64,000 nucleotides of DNA from Actinomycetota bacterium (GCA_014377015.1 JACMQL010000028.1:1-64000), one strand, 5' to 3'. Counted from the first letter of the stretch, positions 33,631 through 44,005 are shown. Notes: a model not told the origin generated them from the letters alone. Translations and numbers: made by a program.

Positions 33631-35031
33631 ATGGGTAAAGTAACGATCACTTTTTTGGGAGCAACCTCGACTGTTACGGGGAGCCGATTTCTTGTCAGTA
33701 GCGAAAAATCCAAGATTCTCGTCGATGCGGGGTTGTTCCAAGGTCTGAAGAAAGTTCGACTCATGAACTGGGAACCATTTCCTGTTGAGCCATCCTCGAT
33801 CGATGCGTTGGTGCTGACCCACGCGCATCTGGATCATTGTGGCTACATCCCGCTTTTGGTCCGCAATGGATTCACAAAAGAAATCGTCATGACCCACTAC
33901 ACGGGAAAACTCGCAACAGTCATTTTGCGCGACTCAGCTTTTCTTCAGATGGAGGATGCGCGATACGCGCAAGAGAAGGGATTCTCCAAGCACCCTATTC
34001 CGCTGCCACTCTACGACGAATCCGATGTTGAACGAGCTAGGCAGCTTTTCACTACTGTCGAATTTAGAACACGTCGTCAATTGACGCCAGATGCGTTCGT
34101 GACCTTCTTTCCCTCGGGGCACATCTTGGGTGCCGGCTTTGTTCTTCTGGAAGTTGATGGCAAGAATTTTCTTTTCACCGGTGACATGGGTCGAGATAAC
34201 CATCCCCTTCTTGCGCCACCAGATCTACCGCCTAAGGTACCAATCGATGTTGTAGTAACAGAATCAACTTACGGCGATCGCGTGCATGACACCCCGACCG
34301 CGACATTTGCCTATGAGATCAACGCAGCGATAAAGCGCGGAGGTTCTATTCTGATTCCGGCGTTTGCTGTCGATCGCACTGAAGTCATCTTGATGGCGTT
34401 ACACGAATTAATCGAGAACGGCGATATTCCAAAAATTCCAATTTATGTTGACTCGCCAATGGCGTTAGCCGCTCTCGATTTTTATCGGGATGCGGTGCGA
34501 ACAAATTCCAAGGAAATCCGCGAAGGTGTTGCCGATAAATGGCGCAACGTAGATCCTTTCGATTCAGGAAATCTTTCTGAGTTGCATACGGTAGAAGAAT
34601 CAAAATCCCTCAACGATATAACAAAGACAAGCATCATCATCTCTGCAAGTGGAATGGCTACAGGTGGTCGAGTAGTTCACCATCTGGCTAATAAACTTCC
34701 CGATGCGTCGAACACAGTGATTCTGGTTGGGTTTCAGGCGGCGGGAAGTCGTGGTCGTTCTTTGGAAGAGGGACAAAAAGAGATAAAGATTCACGGACGG
34801 TGGGTCCCTGTGAAAGCCACGATAGTAAAAGTTGAGAGTTTTTCGGTGCACGCTGATTCAGATGAATTAGTGAAGTGGCTCAGGGGCGTGAACGCCGCAA
34901 CTAAAGCGCCCGCACAGGTATTTGTGGTGCATGGCGAACCGGATTCGCAAGAATTCTTGGCTGCGCGGCTGGAAAAGGAGTTGCACTGGAACGTGACAAT
35001 TCCGAAGAGTGCGCAAGTATTCGAGATTTAG
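33631..35031 (+). CDS. Beta-CASP metallo-beta-lactamase RNA-processing nuclease
   Basis: The metallo-beta-lactamase motif THAHLDH (about residues 66-72) and the later FPSGHILGAGF and FTGDMGRD give the two-zinc site. A beta-CASP insert (about 210-390) includes STYGDR, ASGMATGGR and VESFSVHADSDEL, the motif B/C histidine. This architecture is shared with bacterial CPSF73-like/YhcR-type RNA nucleases acting in the cytoplasm. Target RNA unknown. A divergent promoter region of 136 bp separates it from the EXORDIUM-like gene. Confidence 0.88.
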   Translation: MGKVTITFLGATSTVTGSRFLVSSEKSKILVDAGLFQGLKKVRLMNWEPFPVEPSSIDALVLTHAHLDHCGYIPLLVRNGFTKEIVMTHYTGKLATVILRDSAFLQMEDARYAQEKGFSKHPIPLPLYDESDVERARQLFTTVEFRTRRQLTPDAFVTFFPSGHILGAGFVLLEVDGKNFLFTGDMGRDNHPLLAPPDLPPKVPIDVVVTESTYGDRVHDTPTATFAYEINAAIKRGGSILIPAFAVDRTEVILMALHELIENGDIPKIPIYVDSPMALAALDFYRDAVRTNSKEIREGVADKWRNVDPFDSGNLSELHTVEESKSLNDITKTSIIISASGMATGGRVVHHLANKLPDASNTVILVGFQAAGSRGRSLEEGQKEIKIHGRWVPVKATIVKVESFSVHADSDELVKWLRGVNAATKAPAQVFVVHGEPDSQEFLAARLEKELHWNVTIPKSAQVFEI

Positions 35032-35038
35032 CGAGATA

Positions 35039-36772
35039 TTACGATCGGCCGATTACAGGGGGAACAAATCTGCGCATCTCGGGTGTCGGCGCTCGCAAGA
35101 AATCAAAATCAGATCCCTCATCGGGTTGGAGTACATGGGCTTGATAAAGTGATGGCCAGCCACGCAAGTGCTCTGTCTGCAATCCTGCCCATGATGCTTT
35201 TCTCACCGCGAGCTCCTCATCTGAAATTTTGAGAGAGAGTGAGCGACGCGAAACATCAAGTTCAATGATGTCACCATCCTTCACTAAACCAATCACGCCT
35301 CCGACAGCGCCTTCTGGAGAGACATGCAAAACACATGTGCCGAAAGATGTTCCGCTCATGCGCGAATCAGTGACTCTCACCATATCGACAACGCCCTGTG
35401 CGGCAAGTTTCTTTGGAATTGGAATCATTCCCCACTCAGGCATTCCTGGCACGCCAACCGCACCGCATCCAGAGAGAACAAGAACGCTCTCCTTTGTAAC
35501 TTCGAGCTCGGGGTCATCAATGCGATTTCGCATATCGTTATATCCCGTAAAAACAACTGCCGGACCGGAATGAATTATTAGTTCATCGGATGCAGCCGAG
35601 ACTTTAATGACCGCACCAGTGGGCGCAAGATTTCCGAAGACCACCTCAAAAGCACCCGTGGTCCGCAACGGATTATCGAGGCCCCGAATGGCCTTAGATG
35701 TGGCCGATTTCGAAGTGCGTGAATCACCTAACGATTTTCCTGTGAGGACTTTTGAATCGAGTTCCAGCAGATCATCCATCTCATTTATCAACGCAGGCAA
35801 TCCTCCTGCAGCGTGAAAATCTTGAATCAAACCAGTACCCGAAGGCTCGACATCTGCAAGTACTGGAATATTTTCTCCGAGAGTTGCAATCTTCTCTAGC
35901 GTGAGCTCACCGCCGATGCGCCCGGAAATTGCGATCAGATGGATAAGTGCGTTAGTTGATCCACCACAGGCGTGCAGTACTCGAATTGCATTGCGAAAAG
36001 CTTTCGGGGTCATGATTTCTGAAGGAACTGTGTTGGCCTTTACCATCGCAACAATTTCTTTTCCAGAATCCACAGCCGCAACTTTGCGGGCGGGATCTCC
36101 GCTAGGAATTGTGGAAGTGCCTGGCAGGCTCATTCCTAAAGCTTCAACCATAAGTGCAACTGATGATGCGGTACCCATGGTGTTGCACGATCCGAGCCCG
36201 CAGTTGAGGCAACCTTCGAATTCGTTCCATTCCTCTTGTGAGATTTTTCCTGATCGAAAATCAGCCCACATTCGCCACAGATCGGTGCCGGTGCCAATTT
36301 TCTTTCCGCGATACACCGCAGCTGGTCGTGCCCCCGCAGTAAACATGATGGTTGGGATGTTTGCACTAGCAGCGCCCATCAGCGCACCTGGCACGCTCTT
36401 ATCGCAGTTAGCGAGTAAGACAATTCCGTCCAGGGGGTAGGACCGCACGTATTCTTCGATTTCCATTGACAGAAGATTTCGATAGAGCATGGCAGAGGGC
36501 TTCATCAAATCTTCACCCAGGGACATGACGGGGAAAACAACTGGTATTCCACCCGCCTCAATCACTCCGGCTTTTATGTCTGCAATGTAGTCACGTAATG
36601 GGAGATTGCAAGGATTGAGTTCGCTCGAAGAATCAGCAATTCCGATTATCGGACGGTCATTATCTGGCTCGACTTTGTATCCCACTGATGCCATGACGAC
36701 GCGGTGAGATAGGGCAACCTCATCATTTCCGTTGAACCACTGACTGCTTCGAAGAGTGTATGTGCTTGTCAT
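35039..36772 (-). CDS. IlvD/EDD-family sugar-acid dehydratase (arabonate/xylonate type)
   Basis: An iron-sulfur dehydratase of 577 residues. The N-terminus RSSQWFNGNDEVALSHR matches sugar-acid dehydratases rather than dihydroxyacid dehydratase IlvD. Cluster cysteines are in LLANCDKSVPGALMG, NCGLGSCNTMGTASS and LHACGGSTNALIHL. The C-terminal CGAVGVPGMPEWG and SRMSGTSFGTCVLH blocks are typical. Likely reaction: an aldonate such as L-arabonate or D-xylonate to its 2-keto-3-deoxy acid. It is monocistronic and converges on the nuclease gene; no kinase or aldolase is adjacent. IlvD function cannot be excluded from sequence alone. Confidence 0.8.
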   Translation of the reverse strand: MTSTYTLRSSQWFNGNDEVALSHRVVMASVGYKVEPDNDRPIIGIADSSSELNPCNLPLRDYIADIKAGVIEAGGIPVVFPVMSLGEDLMKPSAMLYRNLLSMEIEEYVRSYPLDGIVLLANCDKSVPGALMGAASANIPTIMFTAGARPAAVYRGKKIGTGTDLWRMWADFRSGKISQEEWNEFEGCLNCGLGSCNTMGTASSVALMVEALGMSLPGTSTIPSGDPARKVAAVDSGKEIVAMVKANTVPSEIMTPKAFRNAIRVLHACGGSTNALIHLIAISGRIGGELTLEKIATLGENIPVLADVEPSGTGLIQDFHAAGGLPALINEMDDLLELDSKVLTGKSLGDSRTSKSATSKAIRGLDNPLRTTGAFEVVFGNLAPTGAVIKVSAASDELIIHSGPAVVFTGYNDMRNRIDDPELEVTKESVLVLSGCGAVGVPGMPEWGMIPIPKKLAAQGVVDMVRVTDSRMSGTSFGTCVLHVSPEGAVGGVIGLVKDGDIIELDVSRRSLSLKISDEELAVRKASWAGLQTEHLRGWPSLYQAHVLQPDEGSDFDFLRAPTPEMRRFVPPVIGRS

Positions 36773-36955
36773 TATCGCAATCTCTTAAAGTTTTAGATTT
36801 CCCAGTCCTAGTGCTCCAGGCTTGGATTGAATTAATGGTGCCCTACCTCGGCTGAGCCACTCCATAGGAGTCCATTCGGTAGTGCCGAACTCCATTCGGC
36901 AACACAAGTATTCGACGAAGGTAATTCAAAGTCAATAATTTTTACCAAGAATGAA

Positions 36956-37384
36956 CTACTTGATATATATCTTTCCGGATTTCTCGGTGACCTTATATTT
37001 CGTCAGTGGCTTGATGGAACTCTTCGAACTTCCGTTAGGACCCATAATGACGGCTCCCGAAGCAGGATTGAAAACCGAACCATGACACGGGCAGACCAAA
37101 CTGTTTTTCTTGAGGTCAACGAGGCAACCTTGATGAGTGCAGGTGCCTTCAAGGGCGGTCACTCCAGTTCTTGTTCTAGTGAGGACGACTTCGAAACTTC
37201 GGCCGTTGGAATCTTTCGCGCCGTAGATCTGTGTTTGGCCCAACTTGATTGCTGTCGATTTGGCTAGGAAAGATCCATACGGAGACGCCGCGGCTTCGGC
37301 TTTGCCGAGTAGGGCAGATGGAATTAACGCGGAGACAAAAGCGAGAAATGTACGACGATTGAATTTGCCCATTTGGAAAGTCAC
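36956..37384 (-). CDS. Exported Rieske [2Fe-2S] protein
   Basis: A 142-residue protein with an N-terminal signal (KFNRRTFLAFVSALIPSALLG, twin-arginine type with NRRTFLA) and a Rieske domain. Cluster ligands sit in GTCTHQGC and CPCHGSVFN, with the C-terminal P-loop GAVIMGP-N. A small stand-alone Rieske protein acts as an electron carrier; it lacks the size and helix of a cytochrome bc1 subunit. It follows a DedA gene by 8 bp. The Tat signal is consistent with folded export. Confidence 0.9.
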   Translation of the reverse strand: MTFQMGKFNRRTFLAFVSALIPSALLGKAEAAASPYGSFLAKSTAIKLGQTQIYGAKDSNGRSFEVVLTRTRTGVTALEGTCTHQGCLVDLKKNSLVCPCHGSVFNPASGAVIMGPNGSSKSSIKPLTKYKVTEKSGKIYIK

Positions 37385-37392
37385 CTATCTAC

Positions 37393-38019
37393 TTATTCTG
37401 CTTCGATAACTTTTTCAAGTTTATTTTTGAGATAGAAAATTACTGCGATAACTACTGCAAGGAAGGCGATAGCCCAATACTTGAGGGCATTCTCGAGCTT
37501 CGCTAATCTGTCAGCAAATTCGTATCCCAAGAGCACGACAATAGTTGAGAAAACAATTCCTCCCGCCGCATTCCACTTGAGAAAGGTTCGGTAAGGCACG
37601 TGGTTCATGCCGGCCAGCGCTGGGACGAGTGCCCGCAAGATAGCTTGGGCGCGACCGAAAAAGATTGCCCCGCCGTGATATTTATCGAAAATTCTTTGTG
37701 CCATTCGCCAACGTTTAGCACCGACCATTCGACCCAGCCGTGAGACTTCTATCCTCGGTCCGAAATGTCTGCCGACTTTATAACCAACGGAGTCTCCCGC
37801 GATTGCACCAAAAATTGCCGCGATCAGGAATGCCCAAAGGGGCCAAACTCCTTTTTGCGCAAGGACGCCACCAATAATGAGCGAAGTCTCCCCCGGTAGG
37901 ACGAAGCCGACAAATGCCGCCGCCTCCATGAATACGAAAAAGATGAGGAGAATGAAAAGCGGCGTTTGAAGATTTTGCGCGACAAGCCAATCCGCGGCAG
38001 TGTGAATCCAACTAGACAT
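37393..38019 (-). CDS. DedA/VTT-family membrane protein
   Basis: About five hydrophobic segments over 208 residues and the family signature FGRAQAILRALVPALAGMNHVPYRTFLKWNAAGG, with E for membrane entry near GFVLPGETSLIIGG. DedA proteins are thought to move lipids such as undecaprenyl phosphate or phosphatidylethanolamine between leaflets and depend on the proton gradient. It heads a two-gene unit with the Rieske protein. A second member is encoded at 40,827. Confidence 0.88.
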   Translation of the reverse strand: MSSWIHTAADWLVAQNLQTPLFILLIFFVFMEAAAFVGFVLPGETSLIIGGVLAQKGVWPLWAFLIAAIFGAIAGDSVGYKVGRHFGPRIEVSRLGRMVGAKRWRMAQRIFDKYHGGAIFFGRAQAILRALVPALAGMNHVPYRTFLKWNAAGGIVFSTIVVLLGYEFADRLAKLENALKYWAIAFLAVVIAVIFYLKNKLEKVIEAE

Positions 38020-38082
38020 GGCGGTAAGCCTATTGGTCGTGCGCAGATAAATGGATTCAGTGAACCTAGGTAGACTCTGAGA

Positions 38083-39855
38083 ATGGCCCGCAACTTGGTG
38101 AATCTTGAGGCCGTCTCAAAATCCTTCGATATAAAGAATCTCCTCGTGGAGGTTTCCCTCGGAATCGCGGAGGGTGATCGGATCGGAATCGTCGGTCGAA
38201 ACGGCTCGGGTAAGAGCACGCTCCTCAAGGTGATGGCCGGGCTAGAGACCCCCGACGGGGGCCGGGTTACGCGCGCTGGCGATGTGCGGGTAGGTCTACT
38301 TTCGCAGGTGGATTTCGCCGACCCGCATGCGACCATCCGAGATGTCGTACTGGGAGATAAAGAGAAGCACGAATGGGCGAGTGAATCTGGAATTCGGGAT
38401 ATTTTTGATGGGCTGTTCGGCGGCCACTCGGACGAACTTTTCGACCGTAAATTCGCGGCCCTTTCGGGTGGCGAACGTCGACGAGTGGGATTAGCGAAAC
38501 TGCTTATCGACGACCTCGATTTATTGCTGCTAGACGAGCCGACCAACCACCTCGACGTCGAGGGGGTGGCATGGCTCTCCAGACACATAAATCTGCGCAA
38601 GGACGTAGCGGTTGCCGTCATCACCCACGATCGTTGGTTCTTGGATGCCGTGACAGAGCGCACCTGGGAAGTCATTGACGGAAAGATCGAGGAATACGAC
38701 GGCGGATACTCGGCATTCGTACTTGCGAAAGTAGAACGTAATCGCCAAGCCTCCGCCATGGAAGGTCGCAGAAATCAGTTGATTCGAAAGGAATTGGCTT
38801 GGTTACGTCGCGGTCCACCTGCTCGCACATCAAAACCAAAATTCCGGGTTGATGCCGCTAATGAATTAATTTCAACCGAACCGCCACCGCGTGATACCAC
38901 TGAGCTGTTGCGCTTTGCGCGCAACCGCCTCGGCAATACTGTTTACGAAGTTCAGCATGCAGAGGTTCATGCGGGCGATAAAAAGATTCTCGACAATCTT
39001 TATTGGAATGTAGGCCCAGGGGATCGAATCGGAGTTGTAGGTGTAAACGGCGCGGGCAAGACCACTCTTATGCGAATGTTGACCGGAGAGATAAAGCCGA
39101 CATCTGGAAAATTGGTCACAGGCGTAACTGTTAAAGCCGCGCTACTGACCCAGCACCTTGCTGAGTTGAATCCGAAATGGCGAGTTCTCGAGGCGGTAGA
39201 GCAGGTTGCTAACCGAATCGAACTCGGTAACGGTAAGGAACTGTCCGCTTCGCAACTGTGTGAACGCCTTGGCTTCGACCGAGAATCTCAGTGGACACCT
39301 GTTGGAGATTTATCCGGTGGTGAAAAAAGACGATTGCAACTCACTCGTCTTCTCATGGACAGTCCTAACGTGCTGTTGCTGGACGAGCCCACTAATGATT
39401 TTGATATTGAAACGCTAACTGAGTTGGAAGATTTATTGGATAGTTACAGTGGGACATTGTTGGTTATTTCGCACGACCGATATTTCCTTGAGCGCGTTTG
39501 CGATCGTTTCGTGGGACTCCTCGGTGATGGTGAAATGCGCGATCTTCCGCGCGGTGTTGACCAATATCTCGAGCAGCGTGAAGCGCAGATCGCGCAAGCA
39601 AATCAAAAGGAATCGGTCTCGAAGGTAAAGTCGTCTGCAGCACAGGAACGTCAGTTGAAAAAAGATTTGGCGCGCCTTGAGCGACAAATTGAGAAAGCAA
39701 CTGAACGAACTGCCCAATTACGCACGGATCAACAAGAATTTGCCTACGAGCCCACCAAACTTATAGAAATAGAAAGCGATCTGGCACGGACCAGCAAGAT
39801 GTTGATGCAATATGAAGAGGAATGGTTGATAACGACTGAGGCTCTGGGAATCTAG
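38083..39855 (+). CDS. ABC-F family ATPase
   Basis: Two ABC domains without membrane parts: Walker A motifs GRNGSGKST and GVNGAGKTT, signatures ALSGGERRRVGLAK and DLSGGEKRRLQLTR, and Walker B LLLLDEPTNHLDVEG and VLLLDEPTNDFDIE. A C-terminal coiled coil (about 510-590, QLKKDLARLERQIEK) follows, as in Uup-type members. Such proteins bind the ribosomal E site or resolve stalled translation and some give antibiotic resistance. The frame is intact and the length typical. Confidence 0.92.
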   Translation: MARNLVNLEAVSKSFDIKNLLVEVSLGIAEGDRIGIVGRNGSGKSTLLKVMAGLETPDGGRVTRAGDVRVGLLSQVDFADPHATIRDVVLGDKEKHEWASESGIRDIFDGLFGGHSDELFDRKFAALSGGERRRVGLAKLLIDDLDLLLLDEPTNHLDVEGVAWLSRHINLRKDVAVAVITHDRWFLDAVTERTWEVIDGKIEEYDGGYSAFVLAKVERNRQASAMEGRRNQLIRKELAWLRRGPPARTSKPKFRVDAANELISTEPPPRDTTELLRFARNRLGNTVYEVQHAEVHAGDKKILDNLYWNVGPGDRIGVVGVNGAGKTTLMRMLTGEIKPTSGKLVTGVTVKAALLTQHLAELNPKWRVLEAVEQVANRIELGNGKELSASQLCERLGFDRESQWTPVGDLSGGEKRRLQLTRLLMDSPNVLLLDEPTNDFDIETLTELEDLLDSYSGTLLVISHDRYFLERVCDRFVGLLGDGEMRDLPRGVDQYLEQREAQIAQANQKESVSKVKSSAAQERQLKKDLARLERQIEKATERTAQLRTDQQEFAYEPTKLIEIESDLARTSKMLMQYEEEWLITTEALGI

Positions 39856-39866
39856 GAGATCAATTA

Positions 39867-40814
39867 ATGAGACTGGATTTCATCGCCATGTTGGTCGGTT
39901 TACTGACTGCAATTCAATCGCGCGCGAATGGAGAGTTATCCATCCGAATTGATAACAGTCTGCAGGCATCTCTCATCTCTTTTTCAAGTGGGCTCGTTCT
40001 CATTCTAGCAATTGCAATTTGGCATCCAGGAATCAAACAAGGCGCGGTACAACTTCGCGCTGCCGTTCGTGCGGGTGCAATTCCACGTTGGCGATTATTC
40101 GGCGGAGTGCTCGGCGGATTTCTAGTTGCGATTCAGACTCAAATTGTTCCTATTATCGGAGTGGCTATCTATTCCGTCACAATGATCGCTGGACAAACTA
40201 CGGCCTCTCTCTGGGTAGATCACAGCGGTCTCACCGGTGGGGATAAAAAGTTGATTTCACGGCGAAGAATCTTGGCAGCTCTTGTGACGGTTGTTGCGGT
40301 ACTGGTTTCTGTTTGGGATCGAATTGACGCAAAAAATCTTTCCCTCTGGGCGGTATTTATGGGCGTGTTCGCCGGATTCTTCATAGGGGTGCAGCGCGCA
40401 TTGAACGGACAGGTTAATCAGCAAACTCAGCAAAGTTTCACCACGTCGCTTTTGAATTTCATCATGGGAACTTCTACCTTAATAATTGTGGTAATTCTCG
40501 GTTTGGTTTTTCATCGATTCCATTTTTCGGCAATAGTTCCTGGTCCATGGTGGATGTTTCTTGGAGGTATTGTCGGAGTTATTTATGTGGCATTCTCGGC
40601 AACAGTGGTGCAGCAGATCGGTCTGCTTAGTTTCACGCTCTTCAGCGTTGGCGGACAATTAGTAGGCGCGCTACTCATTGATTTCTTCTCACCCACTCGC
40701 GGAGTTCACGTCGGTCCGTTTCTCATTGCAGGCATCGTGCTTACTTATGTCGGTGTAATCATCAATAACGAAAGCGTTCTGAAGAAGAACCGATTCAGCA
40801 TCCGTAAAGAATAA
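39867..40814 (+). CDS. DMT-family membrane transporter, duplicated DUF606 (YdcZ) type
   Basis: About ten hydrophobic helices in two homologous halves: half one begins AMLVGLLTAIQSRANGELS, half two begins VFMGVFAGFFIGVQRALNGQV, each with the family's A-x-Q-x-x-x-N-G pattern. It belongs to the drug/metabolite transporter clan; the substrate is unknown. It follows the ABC-F gene by 11 bp and is probably co-transcribed. Confidence 0.85.
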   Translation: MRLDFIAMLVGLLTAIQSRANGELSIRIDNSLQASLISFSSGLVLILAIAIWHPGIKQGAVQLRAAVRAGAIPRWRLFGGVLGGFLVAIQTQIVPIIGVAIYSVTMIAGQTTASLWVDHSGLTGGDKKLISRRRILAALVTVVAVLVSVWDRIDAKNLSLWAVFMGVFAGFFIGVQRALNGQVNQQTQQSFTTSLLNFIMGTSTLIIVVILGLVFHRFHFSAIVPGPWWMFLGGIVGVIYVAFSATVVQQIGLLSFTLFSVGGQLVGALLIDFFSPTRGVHVGPFLIAGIVLTYVGVIINNESVLKKNRFSIRKE

Positions 40815-40826
40815 GTTGTAACGGTT

Positions 40827-41441
40827 TTAAGCTTCTTTTTGCTTGGATTTGTAATAATTCCACGTTGCCGAGACCAATGAGCCGCCGATAAAGAAGAAAG
40901 CCAAGGCGTAGGAAGAGCTTTTAACCCAAGGGAAACGCGCTGCATAGTAACCAGCCAATGTGATGCCGACGCCCCACAGAAGTGCACCGAGGGAGTTGGC
41001 TGACAGGAATCTGTAGTAATTCATCCGGGCTGCTCCGGCAATCGGTGGGACGAAAGTTCTTATCCATGGAAAAAATCGTGCGGCGACAACTGCCCACCAG
41101 CCACTTTGTTCGTAAAAGCGCTCTGCCCGCGCAATCATTTTGATCATGCGAGGCGACGTTCGCTTATCCATGTATGGTCTGCCAATTTTGCGCCCGAGCA
41201 CGAAGCCGACTTGATCTCCCAAAAAAGCCGCTAAGAAGATTAGAAAAACTAACAGGGCAATATTGAGATCATTGCGAGAGGCCGCCACCAGACCAGCACT
41301 AAAGAGAATGGAATCGCCCGGCAAGAAAAAACCAAGCACGATTCCAGTCTCGCAAAAGATGACAACGAACAGAATGAGGTAGATCAAAAATGGGGTTAGT
41401 GAAGAAAGGTTGGAGTCAAACGACGCCGCGAGTTCAATCAC
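40827..41441 (-). CDS. DedA/VTT-family membrane protein (second copy)
   Basis: A 204-residue DedA protein with ETGIVLGFFLPGDSILFSAG near the start and VVAARFFPWIRTFVPPIAGAARMNYYRFLSANSLG, the family's F/A-R-x-x-P-x-x-R-x-x-x-P-x-x-A-G motif. It starts at GTG 41441, which overlaps the malic enzyme stop by 4 bp (GTGA). The two DedA proteins are only distantly alike, so they are not a recent duplication. Confidence 0.88.
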   Translation of the reverse strand: MIELAASFDSNLSSLTPFLIYLILFVVIFCETGIVLGFFLPGDSILFSAGLVAASRNDLNIALLVFLIFLAAFLGDQVGFVLGRKIGRPYMDKRTSPRMIKMIARAERFYEQSGWWAVVAARFFPWIRTFVPPIAGAARMNYYRFLSANSLGALLWGVGITLAGYYAARFPWVKSSSYALAFFFIGGSLVSATWNYYKSKQKEA

Positions 41442-42814
41442 ACATTCTTCTTTACTGCAGCGGCCACTTCCTTAACGACATTTGGATCAAAGACGCTCGG
41501 GACGATAAAGGAAGTATTGAGTTGTTCGGGTGAAACGCAAGCCGCTATCGCCTCTGCCGTTGCGACCAAGAGTTCGTCTGTGATCTTATGGGCGTTCGCA
41601 TCGAGCAGACCGCGGAAGATTCCGGGGAATGCCAGTACATTGTTGATCTGGTTAGGTTGATCACTGCGTCCCGTCGCCACTACAGCCGCATATTTTCGCG
41701 CGATTGTTGGATCAATCTCAGGATCTGGATTTGCCAACGCAAAGACGATGGAATCCCTACCCATTGAAGCTACGTCAGATTCGCTGAGAATATTTGCTGC
41801 GCTGACCCCGATGAAGATATCCGCACCCTTCATTCCTTCAGACAAACTGCCCGTGAAATTAGTTGGATTGCAGTTATCTATGAACCAACGCCGCATGGGA
41901 TCTTCGGTTTGTGTGCCCGAATGAATTGCGCCCTTCGTATCAAAGGCGATGATGTTGGTAGCTCCGCTTATCGTGAGCAATCGGGCGATTGCGGTGCCAG
42001 CGGCACCTGCGCCGCTCATGACAATTTTGCAGTCAGATAACTCCTTCTTGACAAGTTTAAGAGAGTTGCGCAGAGCGGCGAGTACGACGATTGCCGTGCC
42101 GTGTTGATCATCGTGAAAGACGGGGATATCAAGCAATTCTCGCAGTCTGCGCTCTACTTCAAAGCAACGTGGAGCGGAGATATCTTCGAGGTTAATGCCA
42201 CCATATACAGGAGCAATGAGTTGCACTGTGCGGACTATTTCGTCTACGTCCTGGGTATCTAGGCATACTGGCCATGCATCTACATCTGCGAAACGCTTGA
42301 AAAGAGCGGCCTTTCCTTCCATTACTGGCAAAGCGGCAGCTGGACCGATATTGCCCAGTCCAAGAACAGCGGAGCCGTCGGTGACGACGGCAACGGTATT
42401 TCGTTTGATTGTCAGGCGACGCGCATCCGATGGGTCGTCAACGATTGCCTGGCAGATGCGGGCTACACCAGGAGTGTAGGCACGTGAAAGGTCATCACGA
42501 GTTTTAAGAGGCACCTTGGATTGAACTTCCAACTTTCCACCGAGGTGAAGGAGGAATGTCCTATCGCTGACTTTGCGTACCGTAAGTCCTTCATGGGCGC
42601 TAATAGATCTTGTTATCTCTTCGGCATGCTCGGCGTTGATTGTGTCGCACGTGACGTCAACTACTACTCGCTCAATGAGAGATTCGACAACGTCGAGCGC
42701 TGTAATGGTTGCTCCGGCTCGCGTAATAGCTGCAGTCGCTTCAGCAACTGGTTGCGCAGAAGGATGCCCTTCAACTCGAATAGTGATTCCGTAACCTGGA
42801 CTAGTTGATGCCAT
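41438..42814 (-). CDS. NAD-dependent malic enzyme with N-terminal ACT domain
   Basis: The first ~85 residues form an ACT-type ligand-binding domain (GITIRVEGHPSAQPVAEATAAI), followed by a malic enzyme core: SRAYTPGVARICQAI, the metal-binding VFHDDQHGTAIVVLAAL, nucleotide motif GAGAAGTAIARLL and FALANPDPEI. It decarboxylates L-malate to pyruvate with NAD(P)+. Lacking a C-terminal phosphotransacetylase domain, it is the short bacterial form with an added regulatory ACT domain. It directly follows upp without a gap and overlaps a DedA gene. Confidence 0.9.
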   Translation of the reverse strand: MASTSPGYGITIRVEGHPSAQPVAEATAAITRAGATITALDVVESLIERVVVDVTCDTINAEHAEEITRSISAHEGLTVRKVSDRTFLLHLGGKLEVQSKVPLKTRDDLSRAYTPGVARICQAIVDDPSDARRLTIKRNTVAVVTDGSAVLGLGNIGPAAALPVMEGKAALFKRFADVDAWPVCLDTQDVDEIVRTVQLIAPVYGGINLEDISAPRCFEVERRLRELLDIPVFHDDQHGTAIVVLAALRNSLKLVKKELSDCKIVMSGAGAAGTAIARLLTISGATNIIAFDTKGAIHSGTQTEDPMRRWFIDNCNPTNFTGSLSEGMKGADIFIGVSAANILSESDVASMGRDSIVFALANPDPEIDPTIARKYAAVVATGRSDQPNQINNVLAFPGIFRGLLDANAHKITDELLVATAEAIAACVSPEQLNTSFIVPSVFDPNVVKEVAAAVKKNV

Positions 42815-43453
42815 TTATACAACTCCGTATAGTCGATCGCCCGCGTCTCCAAGACCCGGCACGATGTATCCATGTTCGTTTAGCTTTATGTCTAGCGCCC
42901 CGGTCACAATAGTGATTGGAACCTCACAATTCTCGAAGGATTTCTCCATATGCGCAATTCCTTCTGGCGCTGCCAATATGCAAATAGCTGTGATATCTGT
43001 CGCACCTAAATCAATCAGATAGTTGATTGCCGCAACAAGAGTCCCGCCTGTAGCTAGCATGGGATCTAAGATAAAGCATTGTCTCCCGGAAAGATCGTGC
43101 GGAAGTCGGTTCGCGTATGTACTCGCAAGTAAAGTTTTTTCGTCGCGTACCATGCCGAGAAATCCCACTTCTGCGGTTGGTATCAAGCGCACCATTCCAT
43201 CTAACATACCCAGGCCGGCTCGGAGAATCGGCACCACCAGCGGTTGTGGTGAAGCCATCTTCACGCCTTGCGTGATTGTGACCGGAGTTTTGACCGAGAC
43301 GACCTCGGTGCGCACGTCTCGTGTCGCTTCATACGCTAACAGCGTGACGAGTTCTTCCACGAGTCGACGGAAGGTAGGGGAGTCAGTTCTTTCGTCGCGA
43401 AGTACGGTCAATTTATGCGAAATAAGTGGATGATCAGCGATATGGACTTTCAT
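42815..43453 (-). CDS. upp: Uracil phosphoribosyltransferase
   Basis: UPRTase converts uracil and PRPP to UMP in pyrimidine salvage. The 212-residue product from the ATG at 43453 has the normal length; a longer frame would run into the promoter region. Key motifs are [14 protein letters not shown], the PRPP loop [17 protein letters not shown] and the uracil-binding [16 protein letters not shown] near the end. Confidence 0.95.
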   Translation of the reverse strand: MKVHIADHPLISHKLTVLRDERTDSPTFRRLVEELVTLLAYEATRDVRTEVVSVKTPVTITQGVKMASPQPLVVPILRAGLGMLDGMVRLIPTAEVGFLGMVRDEKTLLASTYANRLPHDLSGRQCFILDPMLATGGTLVAAINYLIDLGATDITAICILAAPEGIAHMEKSFENCEVPITIVTGALDIKLNEHGYIVPGLGDAGDRLYGVV

Positions 43454-43536
43454 GTTGACTACCTTACAGGGCTTTCTTTCCTTGCCAATGAGTGTCAATA
43501 TGCGACATATAGGCTGAAAATATGCGGAGGTAGACG

Positions 43537-43998
43537 ATGAGCGATGACGCAGACATTGCCGTAGTCGCGTGGCATGAGGACGGGCGTTGGACACTTGAGA
43601 AGTTGGCTCGCGCGCAAGATTTAACTCAAATAATTGATCGGCTCAAAAGTCAAAGGACCAACGGAGGATCAATCGCCCTCATTTCGATCGATGAGGAATT
43701 CTTTATTTTAATTCGAGTTCTCGGAACCCATATCAGTATGTTTCTAAGCGATGCAACGTGCGCTCTGGATTACGAAGTCGCGGCAGAATTTATTGAACTC
43801 GCAGACTTGCCAGCGGTCGAAGAGGACGATGAACCGTTTCCTGTCGGCCACCTCGACATCCTTGCGGACCTTGGAATGAACCACATGGAAATTTCCGCAT
43901 TGTGTGACGACGCAGAACTTTTCCCAGACGAACAACTTGAGGCCATCGCCATGCGTCTTGGCTTTGGTGAACAATTCCGGCAATTGCTAGAACAATAA
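43537..43998 (+). CDS. tRNA adenosine deaminase-associated protein
   Basis: A 153-residue acidic protein preceding tadA by 7 bp. It matches an actinobacterial family named for that position ([15 protein letters not shown] start, and [14 protein letters not shown] in the middle). The function is unproven; the conserved pairing suggests a role with TadA. GGAGG lies 7 nt before the ATG. Confidence 0.85.
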   Translation: MSDDADIAVVAWHEDGRWTLEKLARAQDLTQIIDRLKSQRTNGGSIALISIDEEFFILIRVLGTHISMFLSDATCALDYEVAAEFIELADLPAVEEDDEPFPVGHLDILADLGMNHMEISALCDDAELFPDEQLEAIAMRLGFGEQFRQLLEQ

Positions 43999-44005
43999 TT
44001 TTGCG